From NCBI GenBank assembly GCA_035762175.1, contig DASTPP010000218.1, positions 1 through 53,688 on the forward strand: a stretch of DNA of 53,688 bases, given 5' to 3'. The notes below the pieces were generated by a model, which was not told the DNA's origin, did not search any database, and worked only from the letters and a program-made list of their open reading frames with translations. The stretch is from DASTPP01 sp035762175 (GTDB taxonomy: Bacteria > Myxococcota_A > Polyangia > Polyangiales > Polyangiaceae). The translations under genes were made by a program, and so were the position numbers. This document shows, piece by piece, positions 18,816 through 26,838 of this stretch. Position 1 is the first letter of the stretch. Every line of letters begins with the position of its first letter.

Positions 18816-18836
18816 GCCCGGGCTCGGGGCCCGGGC
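18816..18836 (+). terminator. hairpin after the GltJ-like gene
   Basis: Two copies of the self-complementary octamer GCCCGGGC (18816-18823 and 18829-18836) can form an 8-bp stem with a 5-base loop, 8 bases after the stop. It has no T-run. Confidence 0.35.
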
Positions 18837-18908
18837 GGCGCGCCCTCGGCGCCGCGTCGTGCGGCGCCCCCTCGCGGGGGCGCAGCGCCCCGACGTGGGC
18901 GACAAAAA

Positions 18909-19313
18909 AGGCCGCAGAAGGCCCTAAGCCGAGTTCTGTTCCGCCGGTCTCCCGGCGGCGACGGTCATTCTTCTAGGGTGCCCGTTGCCGGACACCTCGA
19001 GCAGCCTACCCGGGGGCTCGAACGGGCCGTTCTTTCGTGCCCGACAACGGCACGGCGCCCCCTGCGTGGCTTTGCTCCGGGTGGGGTTTACCTTGCCGCG
19101 ACCGTTGCCGGCCGCGCGGTGGGCTCTTACCCCGCCGTTTCACCCTTACCGCCGACGCTCGCGCGGGGCGGCGGTCTGCTCTCTGTTGCACTTTCCGTAG
19201 GATCGCTCCTCCCGGGCGTTACCCGGCACCCTGCCCTGTGGAGCTCGGACTTTCCTCCCGTCGCGCGGCGCCTTGCGGGCCGCGCGACCGGCGACCATCT
19301 GGCCTTCTGCGGC
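18909..19313 (-). ncRNA. rnpB: RNase P RNA, bacterial type A
   Basis: This is the catalytic RNA that trims the 5' leader of tRNA precursors. On the minus strand a 13-bp P1 helix pairs the 5' end GCCGCAGAAGGCC (19313-19301) with the 3' end near 18911-18923. Between them are the universal blocks GAGGAAAGTCCGAGCTCC (P3/P4 region), ACGGAAAGTGCAACAGAGAG (CRII region), GGTAAGGGTGAAACGG, the L15 element GGTAAACCCCACCCGGAG that binds tRNA CCA, and the CRV end ACAGAACTCGGCTTA. The order and the L15 GGTAA show the ancestral A type. A run of six T follows P1, which may aid termination. The 5' end is inferred from P1. Confidence 0.96.
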
Positions 19314-19320
19314 GCCACCC

Positions 19321-19326
19321 TATGTA
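19321..19326 (-). promoter_or_regulatory. -10 of rnpB
   Basis: TACATA read on the minus strand ends 7 bases before the inferred rnpB 5' end, the correct distance for a -10 element. No strong -35 is seen. Confidence 0.45.
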
Positions 19327-19350
19327 GCGCGCGCGCCCCGCGCCCGCTAC

Positions 19351-19440
19351 TGCGTCGTGCGCCCCCGGCTCCGAGGGCGCGGGTCGTGCGCCCCCGGTTT
19401 CAGAGGGCGCGGGCCGTGCGCCCCCGGTTTCAGAGGGCGC
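19351..19440 (-). repeat. three 30-bp tandem units at the 3' end of the LD-carboxypeptidase gene
   Basis: Units at 19351-19380, 19381-19410 and 19411-19440 are nearly identical. The gene's TGA (19430-19432) lies in the third, and the same triplet is reproduced at 19400-19402. The array continues to within 38 bases of the rnpB 5' end, so it also forms rnpB upstream DNA. Confidence 0.85.
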
Positions 19441-20311
19441 GGGCCGAGCCCTCGCCCGCGTCGAGGCGCCAGCGGCGGCCGAGCACGAGCGGGTGGTTGT
19501 AGCGCTCGTGCCCGACGGGCGCGCCGGCGAGCACGGGGACGCCGAGCCCGCCGAGCCGCTCGCGGAGCACCTCTTCGGCGCGCACGCCGTCGGGGCCCGG
19601 CCCGCACTCGTTGAAGTCGCCGACGAGCACGCCGGCGGCGCCGCGCAGGTGCCCGCCCTGGAGGAGCGTGGTGAGCATGCGGTCGAGGCGGTAGGGGCGC
19701 TCGCCGACGTCTTCGAGCAGCACGACGGCCGAGGGGGGCAGGGCGAGGCGGCCGGCGGCGGCGCAGGCGTGCAAGAGGCTCAGGTTGCCGCCGACGAGCG
19801 GGCCCTCGGCGCGCCCGCCGGCCCAGGCGCGCAGGCCCTCGAAGGCGCAGGGGGCGAGGGGCTCTTCGAGCGCGCGGACCCAGCGCTCGCGCGTCCAGGC
19901 GTCGCCGCGGCCGAGCGCGGCGACCATGGGGCCGTGCAGCGAGGCGACGCCGAGGCGGGCGAGCTCGACGTGCAGCGCGGTGACGTCGGAGAAGCCGACG
20001 ACCCAGCGGGGCGCGCGCGCGAGGGCGCCGAGGTCGAGCGCGGGCGCGATGCGCGAGAGGCCGTAGCCGCCGCGGACGGCGACGACGGCGCGCACCTCGG
20101 GGTCGGCGAGGGCGCGCGCGAGCTCGCCGAGCCTCCGCCCGTCGTCGCCGGCGAGGTAGCCCTTTCGTTCGAAGAGCGAGCGGTCCCAGCGCACGCGGTA
20201 CCGTTCGCGCAGGAAGGCGAGGCCCCGGAAGGCGAGCGTCGGGTCGAAGGGGCTTGAGCCGGCGAAGGCGGCGACGAGGTCGCCGGGGCGCAAGGGGGGC
20301 GGCACGATCAC
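19430..20311 (-). CDS. ldcA: LD-carboxypeptidase, S66 family
   Basis: This is a cytoplasmic serine peptidase that removes the terminal D-alanine from recycled murein tetrapeptides. The 293-residue protein has all parts of the S66 triad: S108 in VVGFSDVTALH, E200 in VVLLEDVGERPYRLDRML and H268 in PVGHERYNHPL, plus the AVRGGYGLSRI loop. The ORF remains open for another 330 bases upstream through a repeat array, but GTG 20311 (or GTG 20305) gives the normal N-terminus. A TATAGG lies only 9 bases before GTG 20311, so a leaderless message is possible. The stop is in a tandem array. Confidence 0.9.
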   Translation of the reverse strand: MIVPPPLRPGDLVAAFAGSSPFDPTLAFRGLAFLRERYRVRWDRSLFERKGYLAGDDGRRLGELARALADPEVRAVVAVRGGYGLSRIAPALDLGALARAPRWVVGFSDVTALHVELARLGVASLHGPMVAALGRGDAWTRERWVRALEEPLAPCAFEGLRAWAGGRAEGPLVGGNLSLLHACAAAGRLALPPSAVVLLEDVGERPYRLDRMLTTLLQGGHLRGAAGVLVGDFNECGPGPDGVRAEEVLRERLGGLGVPVLAGAPVGHERYNHPLVLGRRWRLDAGEGSARAL

Positions 20312-20685
20312 GGCGCCCCCCCTATACCCCGGCGGCGGCGCGCTCGGCACGCGAGGGCGGCGCGCTCGGCACGCAGGGGCGGTGCTCGCCGCCGCGGGGG
20401 GCTCGCTCCCGGACGGGAGGCGGCTCGCGCGTGGCGCTGCGGGGGGCTCGCTCCCGGGCGGGAGGGGGCTCGCGCGCGGCGCTGCGGGGGGCTCGCTCCC
20501 GGGCGGGAGGTGGCTCGCGCGCGGCGCGCGGGGGCGGCCGGGCGCGCGGGCCGGGCGGGGCGCGGGCTTCGGGCGCGCCGGGGGGCGGGGGCGGGCCCTT
20601 CGGCGGGGCGCGGGGCGGGGCAGGGGAGCCCGAACCACGCTTTGTCTGCACGTCGCGACGCGACGGGCTACGATGCGCGTCCGAG
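20312..20685. other. divergent intergenic region with 45-bp tandem repeats (374 bases)
   Basis: The region separates the LD-carboxypeptidase from the second acyltransferase. It holds a TATAGG element (minus, 20326-20321). It also has a tandem array at about 20385-20530 in which GGGGGGCTCGCTCCCGG recurs every 43-45 bases, three times. The array is open in one minus-strand frame as an Ala/Pro/Arg-rich peptide repeat, which I take as a by-product of composition. Confidence 0.6.
20321..20326 (-). promoter_or_regulatory. -10-like TATAGG directly before the ldcA GTG
   Basis: Read on the minus strand, TATAGG is followed by 9 bases and then GTG 20311. Transcription would start at or within a few bases of the start codon. 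Confidence 0.4.
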
Positions 20686-21612
20686 ATGCGGACGACCCAA
20701 GCCCTGGCCCGTTGGTCGCGCGACGCCGCGCGCGACGCCCTGCCCCTGGCCCAGCGCATCGTTGCGACCGCGGCCCAGGGGGCCGAGGCGGCGTGGCGCA
20801 CCTTCATCGGGCAGCAGATCGAGGCGCGCCTGGCGCGGGTGCCGGTGCACCCGGGGCCCGGCGGCGTCGACCCCTTCGGGCTCGATCTCGAGTGGGGCAA
20901 GTACGTGCTCGCGGCCGTCGCCTTCCTGCACCGCAAGTATTTTCGCACCGAGGTGCACGGCGTCGAGCACGTGCCGGCGGGGCGCGTCTTGCTCATCGCG
21001 AACCACTCGGGGCAGGTGCCCATCGACGCGGCCATGATCGGCGCGTCGATGTTCTTCGACGCCGAGCCGCCGCGCATCCTGCGCAGCATGGTCGAGAAGT
21101 GGTCGCAGACGCTGCCCTTCGTCTCGGTGCTCTTCACGCGCATGGGGCAGGTCGTGGGGGTGCCCGAGAACGCGCGGCGGCTGCTCGAGTTCGGCGAGGC
21201 GGTGCTCGTCTTCCCCGAGGGGGCGAAGGGCATCTCCAAGCCCTTCCGGCAGCGCTACCAGCTGACCGAGTTCGGCCTGGGCTTCATGCGCCTGGCGCTC
21301 GAGACCGAGACGCCGATCGTGCCCGTGGCGGTCATCGGCGCCGAAGAGCAGTACGTCAACCTCGCCAACGTCGGCGCGGTGGCGAAGAAGCTCGGCATGC
21401 CCTCGTTCCCGGTGATACCCCAGCTGCTGGTGCCGGGGCTGCAGCTGCCGCTGCCGACCAAGTACCGCATCTACTTCGGCGAGCCGATGCGCTTTTACGG
21501 CGACCCGGACGACGACGACGCGGTCATCGAAGAGAAGGTGTGGGTGGTCAAGGCGACGGTGCAGTCGATGATCAACCGAGGCCTCAAAGAGCGCCGGGGC
21601 ATCTTCACGTGA
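20686..21612 (+). CDS. PlsC-type lysophospholipid acyltransferase (paralog 2)
   Basis: The 308-residue protein is clearly paralogous to that at 6426-7253 and shares the same unusual H-x6-D block (ANHSGQVPID, H107...D114), FPEGAKG (176-182), a LGFMRLALETETPIVPVAVIG segment (IVPVAVIG at its end) and YFGEPMRF near the C-terminus. An added N-terminal segment of about 45 residues (RWSRDAARDALPLAQRI) is helical. ATG 20686 was chosen; the frame is open further upstream only through the repeat region. The SDR paralog follows 36 bases downstream, as in the first pair. Confidence 0.87.
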   Translation: MRTTQALARWSRDAARDALPLAQRIVATAAQGAEAAWRTFIGQQIEARLARVPVHPGPGGVDPFGLDLEWGKYVLAAVAFLHRKYFRTEVHGVEHVPAGRVLLIANHSGQVPIDAAMIGASMFFDAEPPRILRSMVEKWSQTLPFVSVLFTRMGQVVGVPENARRLLEFGEAVLVFPEGAKGISKPFRQRYQLTEFGLGFMRLALETETPIVPVAVIGAEEQYVNLANVGAVAKKLGMPSFPVIPQLLVPGLQLPLPTKYRIYFGEPMRFYGDPDDDDAVIEEKVWVVKATVQSMINRGLKERRGIFT

Positions 21613-21648
21613 GCGGCGCGGGGCGGGCCGGGCGGCGTGGCTGAGCCG

Positions 21649-22647
21649 ATGTCCGACGAGCCGGTCGCGGCCGAGGGCCGCGCGGCGGGCTCGCCGCGGG
21701 CGCCCGACGCGCGCCCGCCCGAGCCGGCGGTCGTCATCACGGGCATCTGCGGGCGGCTCGGGCGGCGCCTCGCGCGCCGGCTGCACCGCGAGCGGCGCGT
21801 GGTCGGCATCGACCGGCGGCCCTTCCCCGACCGGCCGAAGGACGTCGTTCATTACCCGGTCGACTTCCGGCGCAAGAAGACGCGCGACATCTTCCGCAGC
21901 GAGAACACCGCTGCGGTCGTGCACCTCGGCGTCATGCACGATCCGCGCGTGTCGGCCACCGTCCACCACGACTGGAACGTGGCGGGCTTCCAGAAGCTGC
22001 TCGACAGCGTGGCGGCGTTCCGCATCCCCAAGTTGGTGGTGCTCTCGAGCGCCAACGTCTACGGGCCCCGCCCCGACAACCCGCAATTTTTGCCCGAAGA
22101 CTGGCCCCTGCTCGGCGGCGCCTCGTTCAGCGAGATCCGAGACCTCATCGAGGTCGACATGCTCGCCCAGTCGTTCTTCTGGAAGCACCCCGAGACCGAG
22201 ACCGTCATCTTGCGCCCCGTGCACATCGTCGGCACGGTCAAGAACGCCGCCTCGAACTACCTGCGGCTGCCGGTCATCCCCACGGTGATGGGCTTCGACC
22301 CGATGGTGCAGGTCGTGCACGAGGACGACGTCATGCGCGCGCTGCTGCTCGCCCTGCGCCCGGGCGTGCGCGGCATCTTCAACCTCGCCGGGCCCCCGCC
22401 CGCCCCGCTCTCGCGCCTCGTCAAGGCGCTCGGCCGCCCGCAGCTGCCCGTGCCGCACGCGCTCTTCCAGGGCGCGCTCAAGCAGATGTGGAACATGCAC
22501 CTGACGTCCTTCCCGGCGCCCGAGATCGACCACATCCGGTACGTGTGCATGGTCGACGACCGGCGGGCGCGCGAGGTGCTCGGCTACGCGCCCCTGTACT
22601 CGCTCGAAGAGAGCGTGCGCGCCGTCGACGAGGAGCGCTGGCCTTGA
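21649..22647 (+). CDS. atypical NAD(P)-dependent epimerase/SDR (paralog 2)
   Basis: The 332-residue extended SDR has VVITGICGRLGRR (28-40), GIDRRPFP after beta-2, and VVLSSANVYGP (130-140). The catalytic position reads IEVDM (167-171) instead of YxxxK, so the tyrosine and lysine are missing just as in the SDR at 7277-8239. The region before the signature strand ILRP is similar in both (HPE followed by three residues and the aliphatic run). The N-terminal 25 residues are Pro/Ala-rich; GTG 21637 is an alternative start. The last codons are repeated downstream in 44-bp copies. Confidence 0.85.
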   Translation: MSDEPVAAEGRAAGSPRAPDARPPEPAVVITGICGRLGRRLARRLHRERRVVGIDRRPFPDRPKDVVHYPVDFRRKKTRDIFRSENTAAVVHLGVMHDPRVSATVHHDWNVAGFQKLLDSVAAFRIPKLVVLSSANVYGPRPDNPQFLPEDWPLLGGASFSEIRDLIEVDMLAQSFFWKHPETETVILRPVHIVGTVKNAASNYLRLPVIPTVMGFDPMVQVVHEDDVMRALLLALRPGVRGIFNLAGPPPAPLSRLVKALGRPQLPVPHALFQGALKQMWNMHLTSFPAPEIDHIRYVCMVDDRRAREVLGYAPLYSLEESVRAVDEERWP

Positions 22648-22730
22648 TCGAAGAGGCCGCGCGCGCCACCGGCGAAGGGGGCCAGCCTTGATCGAAGAGG
22701 CCGTGCGCGCCGTCGGCGGGGGGCGCCGGC
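22603..22730 (+). repeat. three copies of the SDR C-terminal segment, 40/44/44 bp
   Basis: Copy 1 (22603-22642) codes for the last residues of the SDR. Copies 2 (22643-22686) and 3 (22687-22730) are each exactly 44 bp. The stop TGA falls at the start of copy 2 and is reproduced at the start of copy 3. In one frame copies 2 and 3 read LIEEAARATGEGGQP-stop and LIEEAVRAVGGGRRP-stop, clear relatives of the gene's own SLEESVRAVDEERWP-stop. Copy 3 abuts the ATG of the next gene with one base between. Confidence 0.85.
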
Positions 22731-22731
22731 C

Positions 22732-23007
22732 ATGAGCCCGGCCCGCGCGCCCGCGCTCGCGCCGCTCTTCGCCCTCACGCTCGCCGCCCTCGCGCTCTCC
22801 GCTCTCGCGTGCGGCGACGAGCCCCCGGCGGCGACCGCGCCGCGCGCCGCGCCCTCCGCCCCGCTGCCGGTCGCGCCGCCGCACGCCGAGGGCGCCGGGG
22901 CCGAGCCCCTGACGAGCTCGCGCGGGCCCGCGCCGCGGACGCCGCCGCCCTCGCGCTCGGGCCCGCCCGCCCGCCCGGCGCCCCCCCCAGGCCCCACCGC
23001 CCTCTGA
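22732..23007 (+). CDS. small proline-rich lipoprotein, 91 aa
   Basis: A signal peptide with lipobox LSALAC (C27) is followed by an Ala/Pro-rich chain without a recognisable domain. It probably sits on the envelope as a lipid-anchored, disordered peptide. The ATG lies one base after the last 44-bp repeat of the upstream gene, so it could be co-transcribed with the acyltransferase-SDR pair. Confidence 0.55.
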   Translation: MSPARAPALAPLFALTLAALALSALACGDEPPAATAPRAAPSAPLPVAPPHAEGAGAEPLTSSRGPAPRTPPPSRSGPPARPAPPPGPTAL

Positions 23008-23061
23008 GCGGCGCGAAGGCGGCCGCCCCGCCGGGCGCCTGCGCGAAGGAAACCAGCCCGA

Positions 23062-23379
23062 GTGCCCAAACCCTGCCGACTTCGCCCCTCCGCCCTCGCC
23101 GCCCTCGCGGGCCTCGCCGCGCTCGCGTCGTGCGGCGGCGCGCCCAAGGGCCGCCCCACGTTGCCGCCCCCTGACTACGAGGCGCCGAGCGCCTGGCCCG
23201 ACGCGAGCGGGGCGCCCGGCGCGACGTCGCCGGCGGCTCCGGGCCCGGCGGCCGCCCCCGGCCCCGTGACGCCCCCCGGCGGCCCGGCGCTGCCCGGCGC
23301 GGCGGCCCCCGGCGGCAGCGCGCCGCCCGCCGGCGCCGCCCCCGCTGCGCCCTCGGCGGCCCCGGGCCGCGGCCGCTGA
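23062..23379 (+). CDS. small proline-rich lipoprotein, 105 aa
   Basis: A GTG start (GAAGGA about 10 bases upstream) gives a signal peptide with lipobox LAALASC (C24), then a chain of Pro/Ala/Gly with PPG and APGP patches. I recognise no domain. It resembles the lipoprotein 54 bases upstream in design but not in sequence. Confidence 0.55.
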   Translation: MPKPCRLRPSALAALAGLAALASCGGAPKGRPTLPPPDYEAPSAWPDASGAPGATSPAAPGPAAAPGPVTPPGGPALPGAAAPGGSAPPAGAAPAAPSAAPGRGR

Positions 23380-23425
23380 GGGGGGGGCCTTCGCGCTGCG
23401 CGAGGCCCGGGCCCCCGGCGTCGTT

Positions 23426-23462
23426 CGGCGCGCGAAGGGCCGGCGCGCGAAGGGCCGGCGCG
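23426..23462. repeat. short direct repeat between convergent genes
   Basis: GCGCGCGAAGGGCCG occurs twice in a row, with a partial third copy, in the 95-base gap before the membrane-protein stop. The unit is about 17 bp. Confidence 0.55.
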
Positions 23463-23474
23463 CGCGGGCGGGGT

Positions 23475-24662
23475 TCAGCCCGCCGCGAGCCGGGCGAGCG
23501 CCTGCTCGGCCGCCCGCACGTCGAGATCGCCGACGCAATAGGTCTCGCCGCTGCGCGAGCGCAGGACGAGGCGGCAGCGCCCCCGCGCGCCCGGCCAGAG
23601 CGTGGTGAGCGCGAGCTCGAGGCCGACGCCGAGCGCGACCAGGAGCAGGCCCGTGCCGAGCAGCGAGGGCGAGGCCGAGCGGGCGCCGTCGACGAAGAGT
23701 GAGACGCCCGTGTACGCGCCGAGCGCGAGCGCGAAGAGGCCCGCGTAGAGCGCGAGGCGGGGGTAGCGCACCTCGCGCGAGGCCCGCGCGAGGTTGTCGA
23801 CGGGCACGACGTGCTCGCTCTCGCGCAGCACCTTGCCGAGCAGCTCGCTGCGGCTGCGCAGGTGCAGGCGGCCGTCGCGGATCTGCAGCTCGACCGGCGT
23901 GCGCCGCGCGAGCGCGAGGCGGCCGACGAGGCGCGCGAGCCGCGTGACGAGCAGCACGCCCGTCAGCGCCAGCACGACCGTCGCGACGGGCCCGCGCGGC
24001 GGCGGCTCGAGCTCGCCGACGATGGGGCGCGAGGGCGCCGAGGGGTCGTCGGGCGCCGTCGCCGCCCCCGAGAGCAGGGCGCGGAGCGCGGGGTCGCCGA
24101 GCTCGCCCGCGAGCGCCGCGGCGAGCCGGCGGGCCTCGGCGTTCGCCGAGCGGCCGAGCGCGAAGGCGCCGACGAAGGCCTCGGCCCGGTCGAAGGTGGG
24201 GTGCCTCGCCGCGTCGATCGAGCGGAGCAGGGCCGCGAGCGCCTGCCAGAGGCCCGCCGCCGGCTCGCCGAGCGCCTCGTCGAGGTGGGCGAAGGCGTCG
24301 ATCGGGGTGTGGGCCGCGGCCCAGAGCAGGTCGGCGGTGACGGCCTCGGCGGCCTCGACGCCGGCGGGCGGATCGAGCGCGACCGCGCGCGCCACGAGGG
24401 CGCCGAGCAGCGCGCGCTCGGTGCGGCTGGCGGGGCCCCGCTCGAGCGCGGCGACGGGGTGGCCGAGCGAGGTCTCGGCCTGGTCCCGCGCGAAGCCCGG
24501 GGTGACCCGCAGCGCGATCGGGGCGAGGTCGCGCGTGCGCTCGCGGGCCGCCTCCCGTACGACGGCGAGCGCCCAGACGGCCATGGCCCGCCCCTGCGGG
24601 TGGGCGGCGAGCTCGGCCAGGGGCGAGGGGGCGGGGGGCGGGGCGGGGGGGGCGGTCACCAT
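23475..24662 (-). CDS. hypothetical membrane protein, 395 aa
   Basis: No family recognised. Residues 1-200 are soluble, helical and Ala-rich (AELAAHPQGRAMAVWALAVV...). A first membrane helix (about 228-245, VATVVLALTGVLLVTRLA) is followed by a cytoplasmic-looking segment with beta strands (VELQIRDGRLHLRSRSELLG) and two more helices (about 315-335 and 350-372). The C-terminus (RCRLVLRSRSGETYCVGDL...) again looks like beta strands. The frame opens upstream to 24746, but ATG 24662 is the better start. Confidence 0.6.
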   Translation of the reverse strand: MVTAPPAPPPAPSPLAELAAHPQGRAMAVWALAVVREAARERTRDLAPIALRVTPGFARDQAETSLGHPVAALERGPASRTERALLGALVARAVALDPPAGVEAAEAVTADLLWAAAHTPIDAFAHLDEALGEPAAGLWQALAALLRSIDAARHPTFDRAEAFVGAFALGRSANAEARRLAAALAGELGDPALRALLSGAATAPDDPSAPSRPIVGELEPPPRGPVATVVLALTGVLLVTRLARLVGRLALARRTPVELQIRDGRLHLRSRSELLGKVLRESEHVVPVDNLARASREVRYPRLALYAGLFALALGAYTGVSLFVDGARSASPSLLGTGLLLVALGVGLELALTTLWPGARGRCRLVLRSRSGETYCVGDLDVRAAEQALARLAAG

Positions 24663-24866
24663 CTCGGCGGGGGCCCGGGCGCGCCGGATCGTCGGTGCGG
24701 CGGGCGCGGGCCGCGGGGGGGGAGGGCTCGCCCCGGGGCCACGCAAGGGGCGCCGTAGGCACTACCGGAGCGCGGCCGCGTGCGCAACGCAGAGGCGCCG
24801 GGGCCGGCAGGACGGCGGCGGGCCGCGGGGGTCAGGCTCCGGCGGGCGGGCGGCGGGCCCGGCGGC

Positions 24867-24943
24867 CGGGCCCGAGGCGACGGACGCGCTCGGGCCCGCG
24901 CCGGCGGACGCGTTCGGGCCCGCGCCGGCGGCTCAGAAGGGGT
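24867..24943 (-). repeat. 24-bp tandem array at the 3' end of the PfkB gene
   Basis: Units start with CGGGCCCG at 24867, 24891, 24915 and again in the gene at 24944. The first two spacings are 24 bp and the last is 29 bp. The stop codon (24933-24935) is inside the 29-bp unit. Confidence 0.75.
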
Positions 24944-25856
24944 CGGGCCCGAAGTGCAAGAGCGTGCGGAACGCGTCGAGGCGCGCGGCGACGTCGGCGC
25001 GGCTCAGCCGCGTCAGCCGCTCGGTGCCGACGGCCTCGACGCAGAACGAGGCGCACGCCGAGGCCACCATGACGGCGCGGCGCAGGACGAGGGGCGCGAG
25101 CGCGGGCTGGGTGGCGAGGTAGCCGACGAGGCCGCCGGCGAAGCTGTCGCCCGCGCCCGTCGGGTCGAGCACGTCTTCGAGCGGGTAGGCCGGGGCGAAG
25201 AAGGGGCCGGCCTCGTCGAAGAGCAGCGCGCCGTACTCGCCGCGCTTGACGATGACGATGCGCGGCCCCATGCCCTGCACCGCGCGCGCGGCCCGGTGCA
25301 CGTTGTGCTCGCCGGCGAGCTGGCGCACCTCTTCTTCGTTGATGACGAGCGCGTCGACGCGCTTCATCATCTCGGCGAGCGCCTTCGGCTCGCCCTCGAT
25401 CCAGAAGTTCATCGTGTCGGCGACGACGAAGCGCGCGCCCTTGACCTGGTCGAGCACCGACGACTGCAGCCGCGGGTGGATGTTGCCGAGCAGCACGAAG
25501 GGCGTGTCGGCGTAGGCCGGGGGCAGCCGCGGCTCGAAGTGCGCGAAGACGTTGAGGCGCGTGTCGAGCGTCTCGCGCGAGGCGAGGTTCTGGCTGTAAC
25601 GCCCGACCCACCGGAAGGTGTCGCCCGCCTTGCGCTCGACGCCGGCGACGTCGGCCCCGCGCTCGCGCAGCCGCCCGAGGTGCGCCTCGGGGAAGTCGTG
25701 GCCGACGACGGCGACGAGCCGCACGGGCGCGAACGCGGTGGCCGCGTACGCGCCGTACGTCGCCGAGCCGCCGACGACGTCCGGGAAGTCGCCGCTCGGC
25801 AGCTGGAGGTCGTCGAACGCCATGGAGCCAACGATGAGGACGGGCGGAGGGGACAT
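24933..25856 (-). CDS. PfkB-family carbohydrate/nucleoside kinase
   Basis: The 307-residue ribokinase-fold enzyme phosphorylates a sugar or nucleoside with ATP. The substrate-binding N-terminus is VVGGSATYGAYAA (28-40); the anion hole and catalytic base are DPTGAGDSFAGG (231-242, D237). LVINEEEVRQLAG is the usual metal/ATP segment. It lies 109 bases downstream of the MTA phosphorylase on the same strand, so a purine or methylthio-ribose salvage role is possible, but substrate cannot be read from sequence. ATG 25856 has GGAGGGG upstream. Confidence 0.9.
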   Translation of the reverse strand: MSPPPVLIVGSMAFDDLQLPSGDFPDVVGGSATYGAYAATAFAPVRLVAVVGHDFPEAHLGRLRERGADVAGVERKAGDTFRWVGRYSQNLASRETLDTRLNVFAHFEPRLPPAYADTPFVLLGNIHPRLQSSVLDQVKGARFVVADTMNFWIEGEPKALAEMMKRVDALVINEEEVRQLAGEHNVHRAARAVQGMGPRIVIVKRGEYGALLFDEAGPFFAPAYPLEDVLDPTGAGDSFAGGLVGYLATQPALAPLVLRRAVMVASACASFCVEAVGTERLTRLSRADVAARLDAFRTLLHFGPDPF

Positions 25857-25892
25857 GGGGGCAACCGGTGCGCGCCGGGGGGGCGCGGTTCA

Positions 25893-25950
25893 AAGGCGCG
25901 CCGGAGCGCGCGGGGGCGGGGGCGCGCCGCGGGGCGCGCGGGGGCGGGGG
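25893..25950. repeat. two 28-bp direct repeats in the mtnP-pfkB gap
   Basis: A GC-only unit containing GCGCGCGGGGGCGGGGG is present twice, in the 109 bases between the MTA phosphorylase stop and the kinase start. Neither copy carries a stop codon of the upstream gene. Confidence 0.55.
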
Positions 25951-25965
25951 GCCGGGGGCGGCCCC

Positions 25966-26826
25966 TCAGCGGAAGGGGCGCAGGAAGCCGAGCCGCGCGC
26001 GCGCCTCGGCGCCGAGCAGCGACGGGGCCGTCATGACGGCGCCCTCGAGGGCGCGGTGGGCGGGGCTCTGCGCCGGGTCGGGCAGCCGCGCGGCGAGCGC
26101 CTCGACGGCGCGCGAGGCGGCGGCGACGTTCTTCCGGAGCACGGCGACGACGGCCTCGACGCTCACGTCGCCGTGGCCGCCGTGCCAGCAGTCGTAGTCG
26201 GTGCAGAGCGCCACGAGCGCGTAGGGCAGCTCGGCCTCGCGGGCGAGCTTGGCCTCGGGCATCGCCGTCATGCCGACGACGTCGCAGCCCCACGAGCGGT
26301 AGAGGTTGCTCTCGGCGCGGGTCGAGAACTGCGGCCCCTCCATGCAGACGTAGGTGCCGCGGCGGTGCACGCGCGCGCCCGACGCCGCCTCGGCCGCGTC
26401 GGCGAGCGCGCCCGCGAGCGCCGGGCAGACCGGGTCGCCGAAGCTGACGTGCGCGGCGGCGACCCCCTCGAAGAAGGTCGAGGCCCGGCGCTTGGTCAGG
26501 TCGATGAACTGGTCGACCACCACGAGGTCGCCCGGCGCGACGCCCTCGCGCAGCGAGCCGACGGCCGAGACGGCCACGACGTGCGTCGCGCCCGCGATCT
26601 TCAGCGCCGCGACGTTCGCGCGGTAGTTGACCTCGGACGGCGAGACGCGGTGGCCGCGGCCGTGCCGGGGCAGAAAGAGCACCTCGGTCGCGCCGAGCCG
26701 GCCCCGGTAGAGCGCGTCGCTCGGCGCCCCGAAGGGCGTCTCGACCCGCTCTTCGCGCCGGCCGCTCGCGCCCTCGAACGCCTCGTAAAGCCCGCTGCCG
26801 CCGATGACCCCAAGGCAGTAACCCAT
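25966..26826 (-). CDS. mtnP: S-methyl-5'-thioadenosine phosphorylase
   Basis: MtnP cleaves methylthioadenosine with phosphate into adenine and methylthioribose-1-phosphate, recycling the by-product of polyamine and SAM chemistry. The 286-residue protein has the purine nucleoside phosphorylase family motifs: IGGSGLY (8-14), the phosphate site RHGRGHRVSPSEVNYRAN, and CMEGPQFSTRAES with MTAMPEAKLA for base and ribose. The gene starts 12 bases after gmk and probably belongs to the yicC-gmk operon. An adenosine or inosine specificity cannot be fully excluded. Confidence 0.93.
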   Translation of the reverse strand: MGYCLGVIGGSGLYEAFEGASGRREERVETPFGAPSDALYRGRLGATEVLFLPRHGRGHRVSPSEVNYRANVAALKIAGATHVVAVSAVGSLREGVAPGDLVVVDQFIDLTKRRASTFFEGVAAAHVSFGDPVCPALAGALADAAEAASGARVHRRGTYVCMEGPQFSTRAESNLYRSWGCDVVGMTAMPEAKLAREAELPYALVALCTDYDCWHGGHGDVSVEAVVAVLRKNVAAASRAVEALAARLPDPAQSPAHRALEGAVMTAPSLLGAEARARLGFLRPFR

Positions 26827-26838
26827 CGGGGCGGCAGC

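Noticed and set aside
18816..18836. Confident intrinsic terminator after the GltJ-like gene
   Set aside because: The hairpin is strong but no T-run follows, so I list it only with low confidence.
19351..19440. CRISPR-like direct repeats
   Set aside because: Three contiguous 30-bp units without spacers; they are copies of the carboxypeptidase 3' end.
20312..20638. N-terminal extension of the LD-carboxypeptidase
   Set aside because: The frame is open, but it reads through 45-bp repeats as Pro/Arg/Ala low complexity, and the S66 family begins at the GTG 20311 region.
20668..24762. 1364-residue minus-strand open frame
   Set aside because: It runs antisense through four recognised plus genes and has the composition of an antisense shadow.
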